In this document: piece by piece, positions 15,325 through 23,966 of the stretch
Layout: every line of letters starts with the position of its first letter
Numbering within the stretch: the first letter of the stretch is position 1
DNA from: Haloarchaeobius sp. FL176
GTDB lineage: Archaea; Halobacteriota; Halobacteria; Halobacteriales; Natrialbaceae
Reading direction: 5' to 3'
Assembly: GCF_024609245.1 (NCBI RefSeq)
Contig: NZ_JANJYH010000006.1
Coordinates: 62,001-126,000, forward strand
DNA: 64,000 nt
Made by a program: the position numbers and the translations under genes
The notes under the pieces: generated by a model
What the model was told of the DNA's origin: nothing
What the model saw: only the letters and a program-made list of their open reading frames with translations
The model's database searches: none

Positions 15325-16014
15325 ATGCGTACCGACCACGGTGGGGGGGTGCCCGGGAGCACTACGTTCGCACAGACGCTCTCGGCACTCAAACGCGAGG
15401 GCAGCAGCATTCTCCTGGTCGGGCGGACGAGTGCGACGGCACACCGTGCGGCCTGTCGCAGACTCATGGGCGACAGCGAGGAGCCCAGACAGCGTCTCTA
15501 CGTCTTCACGACGGGGACCGAGACGTGCGGCCATGGGCCGTCCACGGAACAGCGCGGCGAGACGCGCGTCCTCAGCCAGGAGAACGAGGCCGGGGTCGCT
15601 GCGAGCCCCAAGGGCCTCCCGGACGACGTCACGGAGGCCGTTGTCGGCCCACAGCTCCTGAGCACGCTCGGGACGGCGATCATCGACGACCTCGACGACA
15701 TGGAGAGCGAGCATGAGCTCGACCCGGGTGAACTACGGCTCTGCTTCGACTCGGTCACGCCGCTTCTCCGGGAGCACAAGTCACAGAACGTGTTCCGCCT
15801 GCTCCACATGGTCACGTCACGGACCAGGCAGGCCGACGGGATGGGGCACTTCCACCTGCCGCTCGACCGCGACAGCGACTACGTGCGGCTGCTCGAACCG
15901 CTGTTCGACGCCGTCGTGGAGGTCAGACGGACCGAGGAAGACGACGAAGTGCGCCTCGAACAGCGGTGGCATCTCCGCGACCGCGACGCGGAGAGCGGCT
16001 GGATCGAGATCTGA
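15325..16014 (+). CDS. RecA/KaiC-fold-like haloarchaeal regulator, degenerate ATPase
   Basis: A 229-residue protein resembling the haloarchaeal family of KaiC-like proteins without an intact P-loop. The N-terminal strand-loop SSILLVGRTSATAHRAACRR occupies the Walker A position but lacks GxxGxGK. A later strand, LRLCFDSVTPLLREHKSQNV, resembles the RecA-fold core. Such proteins are often found beside HTH sensor or signalling genes; function is unknown. The TATA-like ATATTTATTG (15287-15297) lies about 30 bp before the ATG, so the transcript is leaderless. Confidence 0.65.
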   Translation: MRTDHGGGVPGSTTFAQTLSALKREGSSILLVGRTSATAHRAACRRLMGDSEEPRQRLYVFTTGTETCGHGPSTEQRGETRVLSQENEAGVAASPKGLPDDVTEAVVGPQLLSTLGTAIIDDLDDMESEHELDPGELRLCFDSVTPLLREHKSQNVFRLLHMVTSRTRQADGMGHFHLPLDRDSDYVRLLEPLFDAVVEVRRTEEDDEVRLEQRWHLRDRDAESGWIEI

Positions 16015-16018
16015 CCGC

Positions 16019-16390
16019 TCAGCCGTGCTGTTCGATGAGACCGACGAGCGAGGATTTCTCCTGCACGCCGACCATCCGCTCGACGAGTTCGCCGTCCGCG
16101 TACAGCAGCAGGGTCGGAACGCCGCGGACGCCGTTCTCCTGTGCGAGCGCCTGTAGTTCGTCGATGTCGACCTTCGCGACGGTGGCGTTCGTCTCGGCCG
16201 CGATCTCCGCGACGACGGGTTCGAGCATCTTGCAGGGGCCACACCAGTCGGCGTAGAAGTCGACCAGAACGACGTCCTCGTCGGCGACCAGCGTCTGCAG
16301 GTGCGACTGGCTCTCGACGTGGACCGGCTCGGCCGTGTTCGTCGCGCTTGTGTCGGTGACGTCGTCGCTCGACTCTTCTACATCACTCAT
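16019..16390 (-). CDS. trxA: Thioredoxin
   Basis: A 123-residue thioredoxin with the redox motif WCGPC in VDFYADWCGPCKML and the cis-proline segment GVPTLLLYADGE. An acidic ~25-residue N-terminal tail is a halophilic addition. It reduces cytosolic disulfides. The start at 16390 is supported by a TATA-like GTTAAAC about 28-33 bp upstream; longer in-frame extensions lack support. It is convergent with the preceding KaiC-like gene, with a 4-bp gap. Confidence 0.92.
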   Translation of the reverse strand: MSDVEESSDDVTDTSATNTAEPVHVESQSHLQTLVADEDVVLVDFYADWCGPCKMLEPVVAEIAAETNATVAKVDIDELQALAQENGVRGVPTLLLYADGELVERMVGVQEKSSLVGLIEQHG

Positions 16391-16609
16391 ATCCGTCGCT
16401 ACGGTCGGCCGACGTTTAACCGTTCGTCGGGTTGTCGGGGGCCTCGCACGACCGGCCCGGAGGCGTCGTGAGGGAGGGAACGCCGGCAACGGAACCCGAG
16501 AATACAGCCTCCTGGCGGCGCAGTCGCACGTATCGGGCCACGACTCACCGTTCGATATCGAACGAACCCTGATACCCCGACTGTGCGTACGCGTACAGGA
16601 GAGTCACCC

Positions 16610-18853
16610 ATGGTCCAAGTAGGCATCGAGATACTCGCCGGCGTCGCAGTGACGATCCTCCTGATGCTCGTCTTCCTCGGCGTGGTCGTCATGTGGGACG
16701 TCGCGCTCGCGCTGCGAGACGTCGCGGAGAAGGTCGATTCGCTCGAGGACGACGTGGATTCGGATCTGGAAACGATAAACGGCACGTTGACCCGGATCCA
16801 CGACAGCATGCGCGGTGAGGGACAGGCCCCGACCGCCGGCCAGGCCGCCGCCACCGCCGACGGACGCGGCGCCGCGGCAGACCGTCAGCCGCGGTCCCCG
16901 CCGGCACGCAGGGCGACCCGGAACGTCGCCGTTCCCGGGGTCGGCACGCCGACCGCGTCGAGCGGGCAGTCGACGGTGGGTGGTCTGCAGGCGGCACAGC
17001 CCTCGCCGGAGGGAGTCGTCGGCCGGGTGCAGCTGGCCGACGATCGGACCGGGCGGAACGGATCCGACGCGGCAGCACCTGCGGGCGCTTCGTCGGCCGC
17101 GGGTACGTCGGCCGACCCGGGAGCCAATCCGACCGAGGGTGTGGATGCGCGCAGTGCCGACATCGACGAGTCCGGCCCGGACGGGGACGGCGAGCAGTCG
17201 ATGGACGAGACAGATGCGGATTCGACCACGGGTGAGAGAGAGACGGCGGCCGAGCCGGGTGACACGGCCGCAGACAGCGCTCGGGAGGACGACGGGGCAG
17301 CTGACGAAGAGCCCGTCGACGAGGCTGTCGAGGGTGACGCCCACGCGTCGGACGTCACGGACGAGCTGGGCGGCGAAGACGAAGCTGCCGGCGCGAGCGA
17401 GGCGAGCGTAGAGGGCGACACCGACGGGGAAGACGACGAGGTGGATGCCGAGCAGACGGACGGGGACGCCCATGCGAGCGACGCCGAGGACGGCCGCGGC
17501 GCAGACATCGGCCACACGGAGGACGGAGCTCCCGATACGGTCGACGGCGCGACCGACGAGACCGAACCGGACGACGACCAGGATACCGCGAGCACCGACG
17601 GCTCCGATACAGACGCCGACGAAGCCGACGGCTCTGACGACGCGGCTGCCGAGGCTGGCGCGACGGCCGACCCCGAGCTGGACGGCTCCATCGTGCAGCT
17701 GCTCGACGACGAGAACGAGCAGACGGCGGAGGGATTCGAACCGGACGACTCCGCGACCGAGGCGGTTCGAACCTTCGGCCAGGACGCCCAGACGAACCGG
17801 GGGATGGGCGCGTCTCCCGACCTGTTCACGGACGCGGACACTGACGGAGACGGTGGTGCGGGCCGATTCGAGACGTCCGCCGACGAACCGTGGTACGCGA
17901 CTCAGTTCGAATCCCACCCACGCTCGACCGGTGCGATCGCGGAGACGAGCGAGCACGCTCCGGAGGTGGGGCCAGACGACGCGGACGCTGCTGCGGGGAC
18001 CGCACCGCCGCTCTCCGACTTCGACGACGAGCCGGTCGGGACGGCAGACACGGAGCCTGCGGGCACGGGCGACTCGAACGGTCTCACGGACCCAGCCAGT
18101 TTCGAGGACACTGTGGATACCGATACCTCGGTCGCGGGAGGGTCCGCGCAGGACGAGACGAACGCAGCAGCAGCCGGTCGCGCCGACCCGGAGCCTCACG
18201 CCGACCCCGAGACGGTCACAGCCGCAGTCGTGCAGGGCTCCGACGGTCCGGAGGGCGAGGACGGCGACCACGAGAACGATGACACGGCGCCCGATGCCGA
18301 GAGCGGCGACGCCCCGAGCGCCACGGCCTTCGGTATCGAGCACGACACTGTCGGCTCGGTCGACAGCGATGGCGGCGTGGACGCAGCTGAGCCGGCCGAC
18401 CCCGGAACCGACGAGCCGGCGGGCGTCGGTGACCTCGTCGAGCAGGAGCTGACGACGCTCACTCAGGAGGTCGGTGGGACGAGCATCTCCCCGGACGTGA
18501 GTTCGCTGCCGCTGCCCCAGGGGGCCGAAGAGCTCGACGACACCGAGTACACGTTCCCGCTGTCGGGCGAGGCGTACGGGCTCACCGCCAGCGCCGAGAA
18601 CGAGGTCGCGCGGCTGAAGCTGGTACCCGACGGTGGGTCCGAGTTCTCCGGGTCGAGCGAGCAACTGCTCCGGTACCAGTTCCGGAACTACCTGGGACGG
18701 GAGGAGAGCGAACACGCCGAGTTGCAGGTCGACGACGATGGCGTCGTCGTGGTCGAGATTCCGGGCGCGACGGGCGAGGCACTCGACAGCTGGGCCGATG
18801 CGCTCATCCAGATCACCGACCGGACGCTGTACCTCGCCAGAAGCGAGGACTGA
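16610..18853 (+). CDS. Large membrane-anchored acidic protein with long disordered linker
   Basis: A 747-residue protein. Residues 5-29 form one transmembrane helix and 30-65 a short coiled coil (VAEKVDSLEDDVDSDLETIN). Residues ~70-605 are low complexity, dominated by Asp, Glu, Ala, Gly and Thr, with no hydrophobic core. Residues ~607-747 form a compact domain with EYTFPLSGEAYGLTASAENE and a final helix DSWADALIQITDRTLYLARS. The orientation looks like an N-terminal anchor with a domain on a very long tether. I do not recognise the C-terminal domain. The ATG at 16610 is the first in front of the membrane helix. Confidence 0.7.
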   Translation: MVQVGIEILAGVAVTILLMLVFLGVVVMWDVALALRDVAEKVDSLEDDVDSDLETINGTLTRIHDSMRGEGQAPTAGQAAATADGRGAAADRQPRSPPARRATRNVAVPGVGTPTASSGQSTVGGLQAAQPSPEGVVGRVQLADDRTGRNGSDAAAPAGASSAAGTSADPGANPTEGVDARSADIDESGPDGDGEQSMDETDADSTTGERETAAEPGDTAADSAREDDGAADEEPVDEAVEGDAHASDVTDELGGEDEAAGASEASVEGDTDGEDDEVDAEQTDGDAHASDAEDGRGADIGHTEDGAPDTVDGATDETEPDDDQDTASTDGSDTDADEADGSDDAAAEAGATADPELDGSIVQLLDDENEQTAEGFEPDDSATEAVRTFGQDAQTNRGMGASPDLFTDADTDGDGGAGRFETSADEPWYATQFESHPRSTGAIAETSEHAPEVGPDDADAAAGTAPPLSDFDDEPVGTADTEPAGTGDSNGLTDPASFEDTVDTDTSVAGGSAQDETNAAAAGRADPEPHADPETVTAAVVQGSDGPEGEDGDHENDDTAPDAESGDAPSATAFGIEHDTVGSVDSDGGVDAAEPADPGTDEPAGVGDLVEQELTTLTQEVGGTSISPDVSSLPLPQGAEELDDTEYTFPLSGEAYGLTASAENEVARLKLVPDGGSEFSGSSEQLLRYQFRNYLGREESEHAELQVDDDGVVVVEIPGATGEALDSWADALIQITDRTLYLARSED

Positions 18854-18945
18854 ACGACCGGACGGTCGGCTTCACCCCGTCTGCCTGCACACCGAAGCCT
18901 GGCCGCTACCGCAAGACGCAGGTGCCTCGGGTGGCGACGGTGGGT

Positions 18946-19344
18946 ATGCGCGAACACCCGTTCACCGTCGATATCGACGTCCGATACAACGACGTCGACC
19001 TGCTTGGCCACGTGAACAACGCCATCTACTCCTCCTACCTCGAGGCGGCACGCGTCGAGTACCTCCCCGAGGTGCTCGGGACGCCGGAGTCCCTGGAGAG
19101 CGTCCTCGCCCACCTCGAGATCGACTTCCAGCGACCGATCACCCTGGAGGACGAGGTGACGGTCGCCATCTGGGTCACCGACATCGGCACCTCGACCATC
19201 CACTTCGCGTACGAGGTCCGCGCGTCGGGCGAGGTCGCGGCGACGGCCGAGACGGTCCAGGTCGCCTACGACCCCGAGGCGAAGGAGTCCAGACCGGTCC
19301 CCGAGGAGTGGCGCGAGCGTATCGAGGCGTTCGAGGACCTCTGA
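18946..19344 (+). CDS. Acyl-CoA thioesterase, hotdog fold (YbgC/4HBT type)
   Basis: A 132-residue single-domain hotdog thioesterase. The active-site signature VRYNDVDLLGHVNNAIYSSYLE near residue 10 carries the catalytic Asp and the GHVNN turn. It hydrolyses acyl-CoA in the cytosol; chain-length preference cannot be read. The ATG giving MREHPF is preferred to a GTG eight codons earlier. It stands alone between two longer genes. Confidence 0.85.
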   Translation: MREHPFTVDIDVRYNDVDLLGHVNNAIYSSYLEAARVEYLPEVLGTPESLESVLAHLEIDFQRPITLEDEVTVAIWVTDIGTSTIHFAYEVRASGEVAATAETVQVAYDPEAKESRPVPEEWRERIEAFEDL

Positions 19345-19404
19345 CGGGGCGAATCCGGGCCGGCGGAACGACAGCTTTTCTATCCGCGTGACCGAGGTAC
19401 GACC

Positions 19405-20142
19405 GTGCGAATCGAGAACAGCTTCATTCCGGTCCGGGGCGTCGGTGAGCAGACCGAACGCGAGCTCTGGCGCGCCGGCATCACCCACTGGAACGACTTC
19501 GACGGCTCGGTCGTCGGGGCGACGACGGCCGACCGCATCGAGACGTTCATCGAGACGGCCACCGACCGGCTGGACGCGGGCGACAGCCGCTTCTTCGACG
19601 AGCAGTTCCCCAGCAGCGAGCGCTGGCGGTTCTACGAGAACTTCCGGGGCGACACCTGCTTCTTCGACATCGAGACGACCGGGCTCTCGCAGGAGCGCGA
19701 CGACGTGACGACCGTCTCGTTCCACCAGGACGGCGAGACGACGACGCTCGTCCAGGGCGACAACCTGACCGCGGGCGCGCTCCGCGAGCAGTTCGACGAC
19801 GCGGCGCTCGTCGCCACCTTCAACGGGGCACGCTTCGACGTGCCGTTCCTCGAGACCTCGTTCGACGTCGACGTCGACGTGCCACACGTCGACCTGATGT
19901 ACCCCTGCAAACGGCTGGGGCTGACTGGTGGCCTCAAGAGCATCGAACAGGAGGTCGGCATCGGACGGGACGAGCCAGACATCACCGGCCAGGACGCGGT
20001 CCGACTCTGGCACGAGTACGAGCGCGGGAGCGAGGAGGCACTCGACACGCTCGTCCGCTACAACCGCGACGACGCGAAGAACCTCCAGACGCTGATGGAC
20101 GTGGTGGCCGACGGGCTGCACGCGCGAGTGTTCGAGGAGTGA
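19405..20142 (+). CDS. RNase H-like 3'-5' exonuclease, YprB/DUF type
   Basis: A 245-residue protein. Residues 1-60 are a helix-hairpin-helix-like N-terminus (RGVGEQTERELWRAGITHWN). From residue ~87 comes a DEDD-type nuclease core: FDIETTGL (first Asp and Glu), FNGARFDVPFLE, HVDLMYPCKRLGL, and YNRDDAKNLQTL (last Asp). This is the YprB-like RNase H superfamily. The likely role is nucleic-acid trimming or repair. The start is a GTG. Confidence 0.8.
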   Translation: MRIENSFIPVRGVGEQTERELWRAGITHWNDFDGSVVGATTADRIETFIETATDRLDAGDSRFFDEQFPSSERWRFYENFRGDTCFFDIETTGLSQERDDVTTVSFHQDGETTTLVQGDNLTAGALREQFDDAALVATFNGARFDVPFLETSFDVDVDVPHVDLMYPCKRLGLTGGLKSIEQEVGIGRDEPDITGQDAVRLWHEYERGSEEALDTLVRYNRDDAKNLQTLMDVVADGLHARVFEE

Positions 20143-20307
20143 GTCGCCGTCCGAAAACTGTCGGCAGTGGGGTCAGGAGGCGTCGGGCAACACCTCCGTC
20201 GGGTTTCGGTCAGAGTGGGCGGGTCCAGTGCCGACACCGCACCCTACAGCCGGACTGTCAATAAACGCACCTATAACTACAACAGTCGCTTTCGTCACCG
20301 AGTAGCA

Positions 20308-20748
20308 TCACGCGTGGGCTTCGACGTGGTCGACCGCGGCGACCGGTGTGTCGACTTGTCTCACGCCCTGCACGTCGTGTGTCCCCAACCCCGCGATCGG
20401 TCGGTCGTAGACGGCCGCGAGGCCGAGTTCCGAGAGCGTCCCCGGGCCACCGTCGATGGCGACGACCGCGTCACCGTTCATCACCACCAGCGCGTTCCGG
20501 GCGTGGCCGAGGCCCGTCGCGATGGGCACGTCGACGAACTCGTTCGCCGCCGCGATCTCATCGCCGGGGAGGATGCCGACGGTCCGGCCACCGGCCCCGC
20601 TCGCGCCCTCACAGACACCGCGCATCACACCACCGAGCCCACCACAGACGACTGTATGGTCGCGCTCCGCGAGCAGCCGGCCGACCGTCACGGCCTGTTC
20701 GTACGCGGCCGCCGAGACGCTACTCCCACCGATGACACTCACTCGCAT
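20308..20748 (-). CDS. LOG-family Rossmann protein (TIGR00725 type)
   Basis: A 146-residue protein with the nucleotide-binding start VSVIGGSSVS, HTVVCGGLGGVMRGVCEGA, and GGPGTLSELG, the PGGxGTxxE-type motif of the LOG/lysine-decarboxylase-like family. Larger relatives act as nucleoside-monophosphate phosphoribohydrolases; this short form is often annotated as a molybdenum-cofactor-carrier-like protein. The true substrate is uncertain. It converges with the exonuclease gene, and the 165-bp gap between them holds only an AT-rich patch (about 20255-20285). Confidence 0.75.
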   Translation of the reverse strand: MRVSVIGGSSVSAAAYEQAVTVGRLLAERDHTVVCGGLGGVMRGVCEGASGAGGRTVGILPGDEIAAANEFVDVPIATGLGHARNALVVMNGDAVVAIDGGPGTLSELGLAAVYDRPIAGLGTHDVQGVRQVDTPVAAVDHVEAHA

Positions 20749-20812
20749 GGCTACTTCGACGGCCGGCGCGTGTACGTCGGTTTCGGTCCGTTTTCCTCAC
20801 GCAAGCATGACA

Positions 20813-20820
20813 ATTTATAC
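20813..20820 (+). promoter_or_regulatory. TATA box of the membrane-protein gene at 20844
   Basis: ATTTATAC, 24-31 bp before the ATG. A textbook leaderless haloarchaeal promoter. Confidence 0.7.
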
Positions 20821-20843
20821 GCTCGCACCGCGGCGGAACGCGT

Positions 20844-21740
20844 ATGGGTGCAATCTCCGCGGCGAAACACGCCGGCTCGGCGCTGGCACGGAACCCCATC
20901 CTGTTCCTCGTCGCCACCGCGTTCGCCATCGTACAGCTGCCCCAGATACTCCTCCAGTGGAGCGGTTTCCCCCTCGTCGCGTCGCTGCTCAACCTCGCGA
21001 CGGTCGTCGTCGTCCCGTTCCTCATCGGCGGTATCTACGGGATGGCCGAGGAGGGCCTCGACGGGACCACGTCACTGACGACGTTCGTGCGCGCGGGCCG
21101 CGAGAACTTCGTCTCGCTGCTCGTCGCCGCCATCTTCTTCGCGCTGGCCGTCTTCGTGGTGGCCTTCGTCGCCATCATCGTGGTGGGGTTCGTCACCCTC
21201 CTGACGGTCGGCATCTCCGGCATCGAGGGCGGCGTCAGCCCGACTGCACTCGTCGTCCCGGCACTCGTCGGGTTCGCCTTCTTCCTCCTCTACCTCGCGA
21301 CCGTCGTGTTCCTCCAGTTCTACGAGGCCGCAATCGTCGTCGACGATGCCGACGTACTCGACAGCCTCAAGCGGAGCTATCGGTTTGTCCGCGGCAACCT
21401 CCTCAGCACCATCGGGTTCACGGTCGTCCGGTGGGTGCCGGGCTTGCTGACCTCCCTCCTCACGGCCTACCTCGTGTTCACCAGCCTCGACATCGACCCC
21501 GACAACCTCGACTCGGTCGAACCCGGGACCGTCCAGAACGTCTACGCACAGCTCTCCGCCACCGATATCGGCATCATCGTGGCCACGACCCTCCTCACCG
21601 CCGGCATCGTCGGCGCGTTCACCCGGACCTACCTCATCGCGTTCTACGTCGACCACCGCGAGGCGACCGGGACAGTCGAGCAGTCCACCGACGAGCCCGA
21701 CGACGACCTCTTCGACGACGAGTACGACACCATCGGGTAG
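20844..21740 (+). CDS. Haloarchaeal multi-pass membrane protein of unknown function
   Basis: A 298-residue protein with about six hydrophobic segments, beginning NPILFLVATAFAIVQLPQIL. A cytoplasmic loop includes LDSLKRSYRFVRGNLLSTIG, common to a family of haloarchaeal glycerophosphodiester-phosphodiesterase-like or DUF membrane domains. The tail is acidic and ends DDDLFDDEYDTIG. No catalytic residues are evident. The start is fixed by the TATA box 27 bp upstream. Confidence 0.75.
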   Translation: MGAISAAKHAGSALARNPILFLVATAFAIVQLPQILLQWSGFPLVASLLNLATVVVVPFLIGGIYGMAEEGLDGTTSLTTFVRAGRENFVSLLVAAIFFALAVFVVAFVAIIVVGFVTLLTVGISGIEGGVSPTALVVPALVGFAFFLLYLATVVFLQFYEAAIVVDDADVLDSLKRSYRFVRGNLLSTIGFTVVRWVPGLLTSLLTAYLVFTSLDIDPDNLDSVEPGTVQNVYAQLSATDIGIIVATTLLTAGIVGAFTRTYLIAFYVDHREATGTVEQSTDEPDDDLFDDEYDTIG

Positions 21741-21795
21741 CTCGACGGCTCGATTCCGCTGGCTGCTGTCGCCCGGTCTTGGCGTCGGCGTTGTC

Positions 21796-21850
21796 GGGTG
21801 GGATTTGAACCACGGCCGCTCCACTACGTTCCGCTCCCTGCTTCGAATCC
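21796..21850 (-). repeat. tRNA 3'-end satellite element downstream of tRNA-Thr
   Basis: This segment starts with GGGTGGGATTTGAACC, an exact 16-bp copy of the 3' end (T-arm and acceptor) of tRNA-Thr located 156 bp away. It continues with CACGGCCGCTCCACTACG and ends TTCGAATCC, a second T-loop-like sequence in inverse orientation. An equivalent element stands beside tRNA-Ser at 42020. It cannot fold as a whole tRNA. It may be an integration scar, a processed RNA or a propagating repeat. Confidence 0.6.
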
Positions 21851-21945
21851 ACACCTGTGGCTTCCGCTGCTCACTTCCGCTCACGGGTCGCTCCGCTCCC
21901 CGTTCGCCATCGAGGCGACTCTGTCGCCTCGCTCTCGCTGCAGGA

Positions 21946-22019
21946 AGCCAAGGGTGGGATTTGAACCCACGAAGTCTCGATTACAAGTCGAGTGCATGCA
22001 CCGCCCATGCTCCCTTGGC
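21946..22019 (-). tRNA. tRNA-Thr (anticodon UGU)
   Basis: A 74-nt gene on the minus strand. The acceptor stem is GCCAAGG / CCTTGGC; D-stem GCAT / ATGC; anticodon stem CTCGA / TCGAG with loop CTTGTAA, giving UGU; T-stem GTGGG / CCCAC with loop TTCAAAT. The discriminator is U. CCA is not encoded. Confidence 0.93.
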
Positions 22020-22031
22020 ACGGTCCGCAAC

Positions 22032-22520
22032 TCAGTCGTGGTCGTTGGCCTTAGTATGGCTTTCGACTCCGACGCGTTTTTCGAGGACGTAGCGATGGTC
22101 CGCGTAGCCCTGTTCGGAGTAGAACGACAGCGCGCGTGCGTTGTCCGCCATGACCTCGAGCTGCACGACGTCGGCGCCTCGCTCGCGGAGCGCCGCCTCG
22201 GCGGCCGACAGCAATGCAGCACCGCGGCCCGCCCCGCGGTACCCGGGCACGACGTAGAGGTTGCTCACGAGCCCGCGGACGGCGTCGACGCTCAGATCGG
22301 TGTCGGTGCGCTCGAAGGAGACGAAGCCGACGATGTCGTCGTCGGTACGGTCGACGAGCACCGAGCCGTCGACCACGTGACGTGCGAGCCGCTCGCGCAT
22401 CGTGGTCCGGTTCTCCGTCGGTCTGACGTGGGTGCCGTGGGGTCGTTGCTCGCTCGCGAGGTCGACCCACAGGTCGACGAGGGTGTCGAGTTCGTCCAGC
22501 GCGGCCGGTTCAATCGCCAT
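22032..22520 (-). CDS. GNAT-family N-acetyltransferase
   Basis: A 162-residue GNAT protein. Motif A (LYVVPGYRGAGRGAALLSAA) contains the acetyl-CoA pyrophosphate-binding R/Q-x-x-G-x-G/A, and motif B is LEVMADNARALSFYSEQGY. The substrate (a small amine or protein N-terminus) is unknown. Its ATG overlaps the pgk stop by 11 bp, so it is translated from the pgk mRNA. It ends 13 bp before tRNA-Thr begins on the same strand. Confidence 0.85.
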   Translation of the reverse strand: MAIEPAALDELDTLVDLWVDLASEQRPHGTHVRPTENRTTMRERLARHVVDGSVLVDRTDDDIVGFVSFERTDTDLSVDAVRGLVSNLYVVPGYRGAGRGAALLSAAEAALRERGADVVQLEVMADNARALSFYSEQGYADHRYVLEKRVGVESHTKANDHD

Positions 22521-23721
22521 CGTAGCCGTCGCGCAGCGCCTCGACGGCCGGGAGCGTCTGTCCCGTGAGCAGTCGGAGGCAGGCCCCGCCGCCAGTCGAG
22601 ATGTGGCTGAACCCGTCGATACCGAGCTGTCGGATGGCAGCGGCCGTGTCGCCCCCGCCGACGATGCTGTACGGCACATCCGCAGCGGCCCGGTACAGCT
22701 CCTTCGTCCCGGTTGCGAACGTCGGGTCCTCGAACACGCCCGCGGGCCCGTTGAGGATGACCGTCTCGGCGCCGGCGAGCACGGACTTGTACATCCGCAG
22801 GGTCTCCGAGCCGATGTCCATCGCGGCTTCACCCTCGTTCCCGGGCAGTGCGTTGAGTCCGATCTCGTGTCGCTCGCCGTCGCGCTCGACAGCTACGTCC
22901 TGCGGGAAGCGGATGCGGTCGCCGTGGGCGTCCAGCAGGTCCGCGGCGCGGTCGATCTCGTCCCAGTACCCCTCGTCGTAGATGAAGTCGGCGCTGGCGT
23001 CGCCGATGTCGACGCCGTCGGCGAGCAGGAACACGTTGCCGACGACGCCCGCGGTCAGCACCTGGTCGGCGAGTCCGGATTCGAGCACGTTCCAGGCCAC
23101 GTCGATGGAGTCGGAGACCTTCGCACCACCGAGGGCGTACACGCGGGGGCGCTCGGTGGCCTCGACGTCGGCGAGCACGTCGAGCTCCGACTCCATGACG
23201 CGCCCGGCGTAGCTGGGGAGGTGCTGCGGGAACCCGACGAGTGAGGGTTGCGAGCGGTGGGCCGCGGCGAAGGCGTCGTTGACGAAGGCATCGAGCGCGG
23301 GGGCGAGACCCGCGACGAGGTGGGTCTCGCCCGCCTCCTCGGGGTCGAACTCCATGTACTCCTCGGCGTAGAAACGGGTGTTCTCGAGGACCACGGCGGT
23401 GCCCGGTTCGAGGGACTCGACGGCCTCCCGGGCAGCAGTTCCGAAGTTGGCGTCGGCGTAGCTGACCGGGGCGTCGAGCAGTTCGTCGAGTCGCTCGGCG
23501 TGGGTCGCGAGCGTCTCGAACTCGTCACCGCCGGGGCGGCCCTGGTGTGCGAGCACGGCGACGCGGGCGTCCTTCTCGAGCAACTCGGAGAGCGTCTGCT
23601 CGTGGGCGCGGAGCCTGGCGTCGTCGGCGAGGCCCCCGTCGTCGAGCGGGCTGTTGATGTCGACGCGTACCCCGACTCGACGCCCGGCGACCGAGAGGTC
23701 GTCAAGGGTCCCTACCGGCAT
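22510..23721 (-). CDS. pgk: Phosphoglycerate kinase
   Basis: A 403-residue glycolytic/gluconeogenic enzyme interconverting 1,3-bisphosphoglycerate and 3-phosphoglycerate. It shows VRVDINSPL (substrate loop), VLAHQGRPGG, LENTRFYAEE, ALGGAKVSDSI, LNGPAGVFEDP and the nucleotide-binding GGGDTAAAI. The chosen ATG gives MPVGTLDDL. The coding region reads further upstream in frame, but that part has no family similarity. Co-transcribed with the acetyltransferase gene. Confidence 0.95.
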   Translation of the reverse strand: MPVGTLDDLSVAGRRVGVRVDINSPLDDGGLADDARLRAHEQTLSELLEKDARVAVLAHQGRPGGDEFETLATHAERLDELLDAPVSYADANFGTAAREAVESLEPGTAVVLENTRFYAEEYMEFDPEEAGETHLVAGLAPALDAFVNDAFAAAHRSQPSLVGFPQHLPSYAGRVMESELDVLADVEATERPRVYALGGAKVSDSIDVAWNVLESGLADQVLTAGVVGNVFLLADGVDIGDASADFIYDEGYWDEIDRAADLLDAHGDRIRFPQDVAVERDGERHEIGLNALPGNEGEAAMDIGSETLRMYKSVLAGAETVILNGPAGVFEDPTFATGTKELYRAAADVPYSIVGGGDTAAAIRQLGIDGFSHISTGGGACLRLLTGQTLPAVEALRDGYDGD

Positions 23722-23966
23722 GGTTCGAGGTGTGGGGGGCCCGGTGAAAGAGTTTTCTTTGTGGGTCCATCCGGGGGGTCGGTCCACGGTGAACCGTATG
23801 GGACAGCGGCTGGTCGCGTGTGCGGCCGGATCGACCGTGCACTGAAATACGAGGACGGGAAGGTGGCATTGGGTAACAATCGCACGCAGCCGCGGAGATG
23901 AAACTGGTGTGTTGTCGGGCAAGATTTATCTATCTCCTTGTTCCGCTATGTGTGTAAGGGACATCC

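Noticed and set aside
16604-18715. A 703-codon open frame on the minus strand
   Set aside because: It is antisense to the acidic linker protein; high GC and Asp/Glu/Ala codons keep the opposite strand open. Its Arg/Val-rich product lacks any domain.
20143-20307. Small gene or RNA in the convergent gap between the exonuclease and LOG genes
   Set aside because: An AT-rich patch (CAATAAACG...CTATAAC) looks promoter-like, but no frame, hairpin or downstream transcript unit can be identified.
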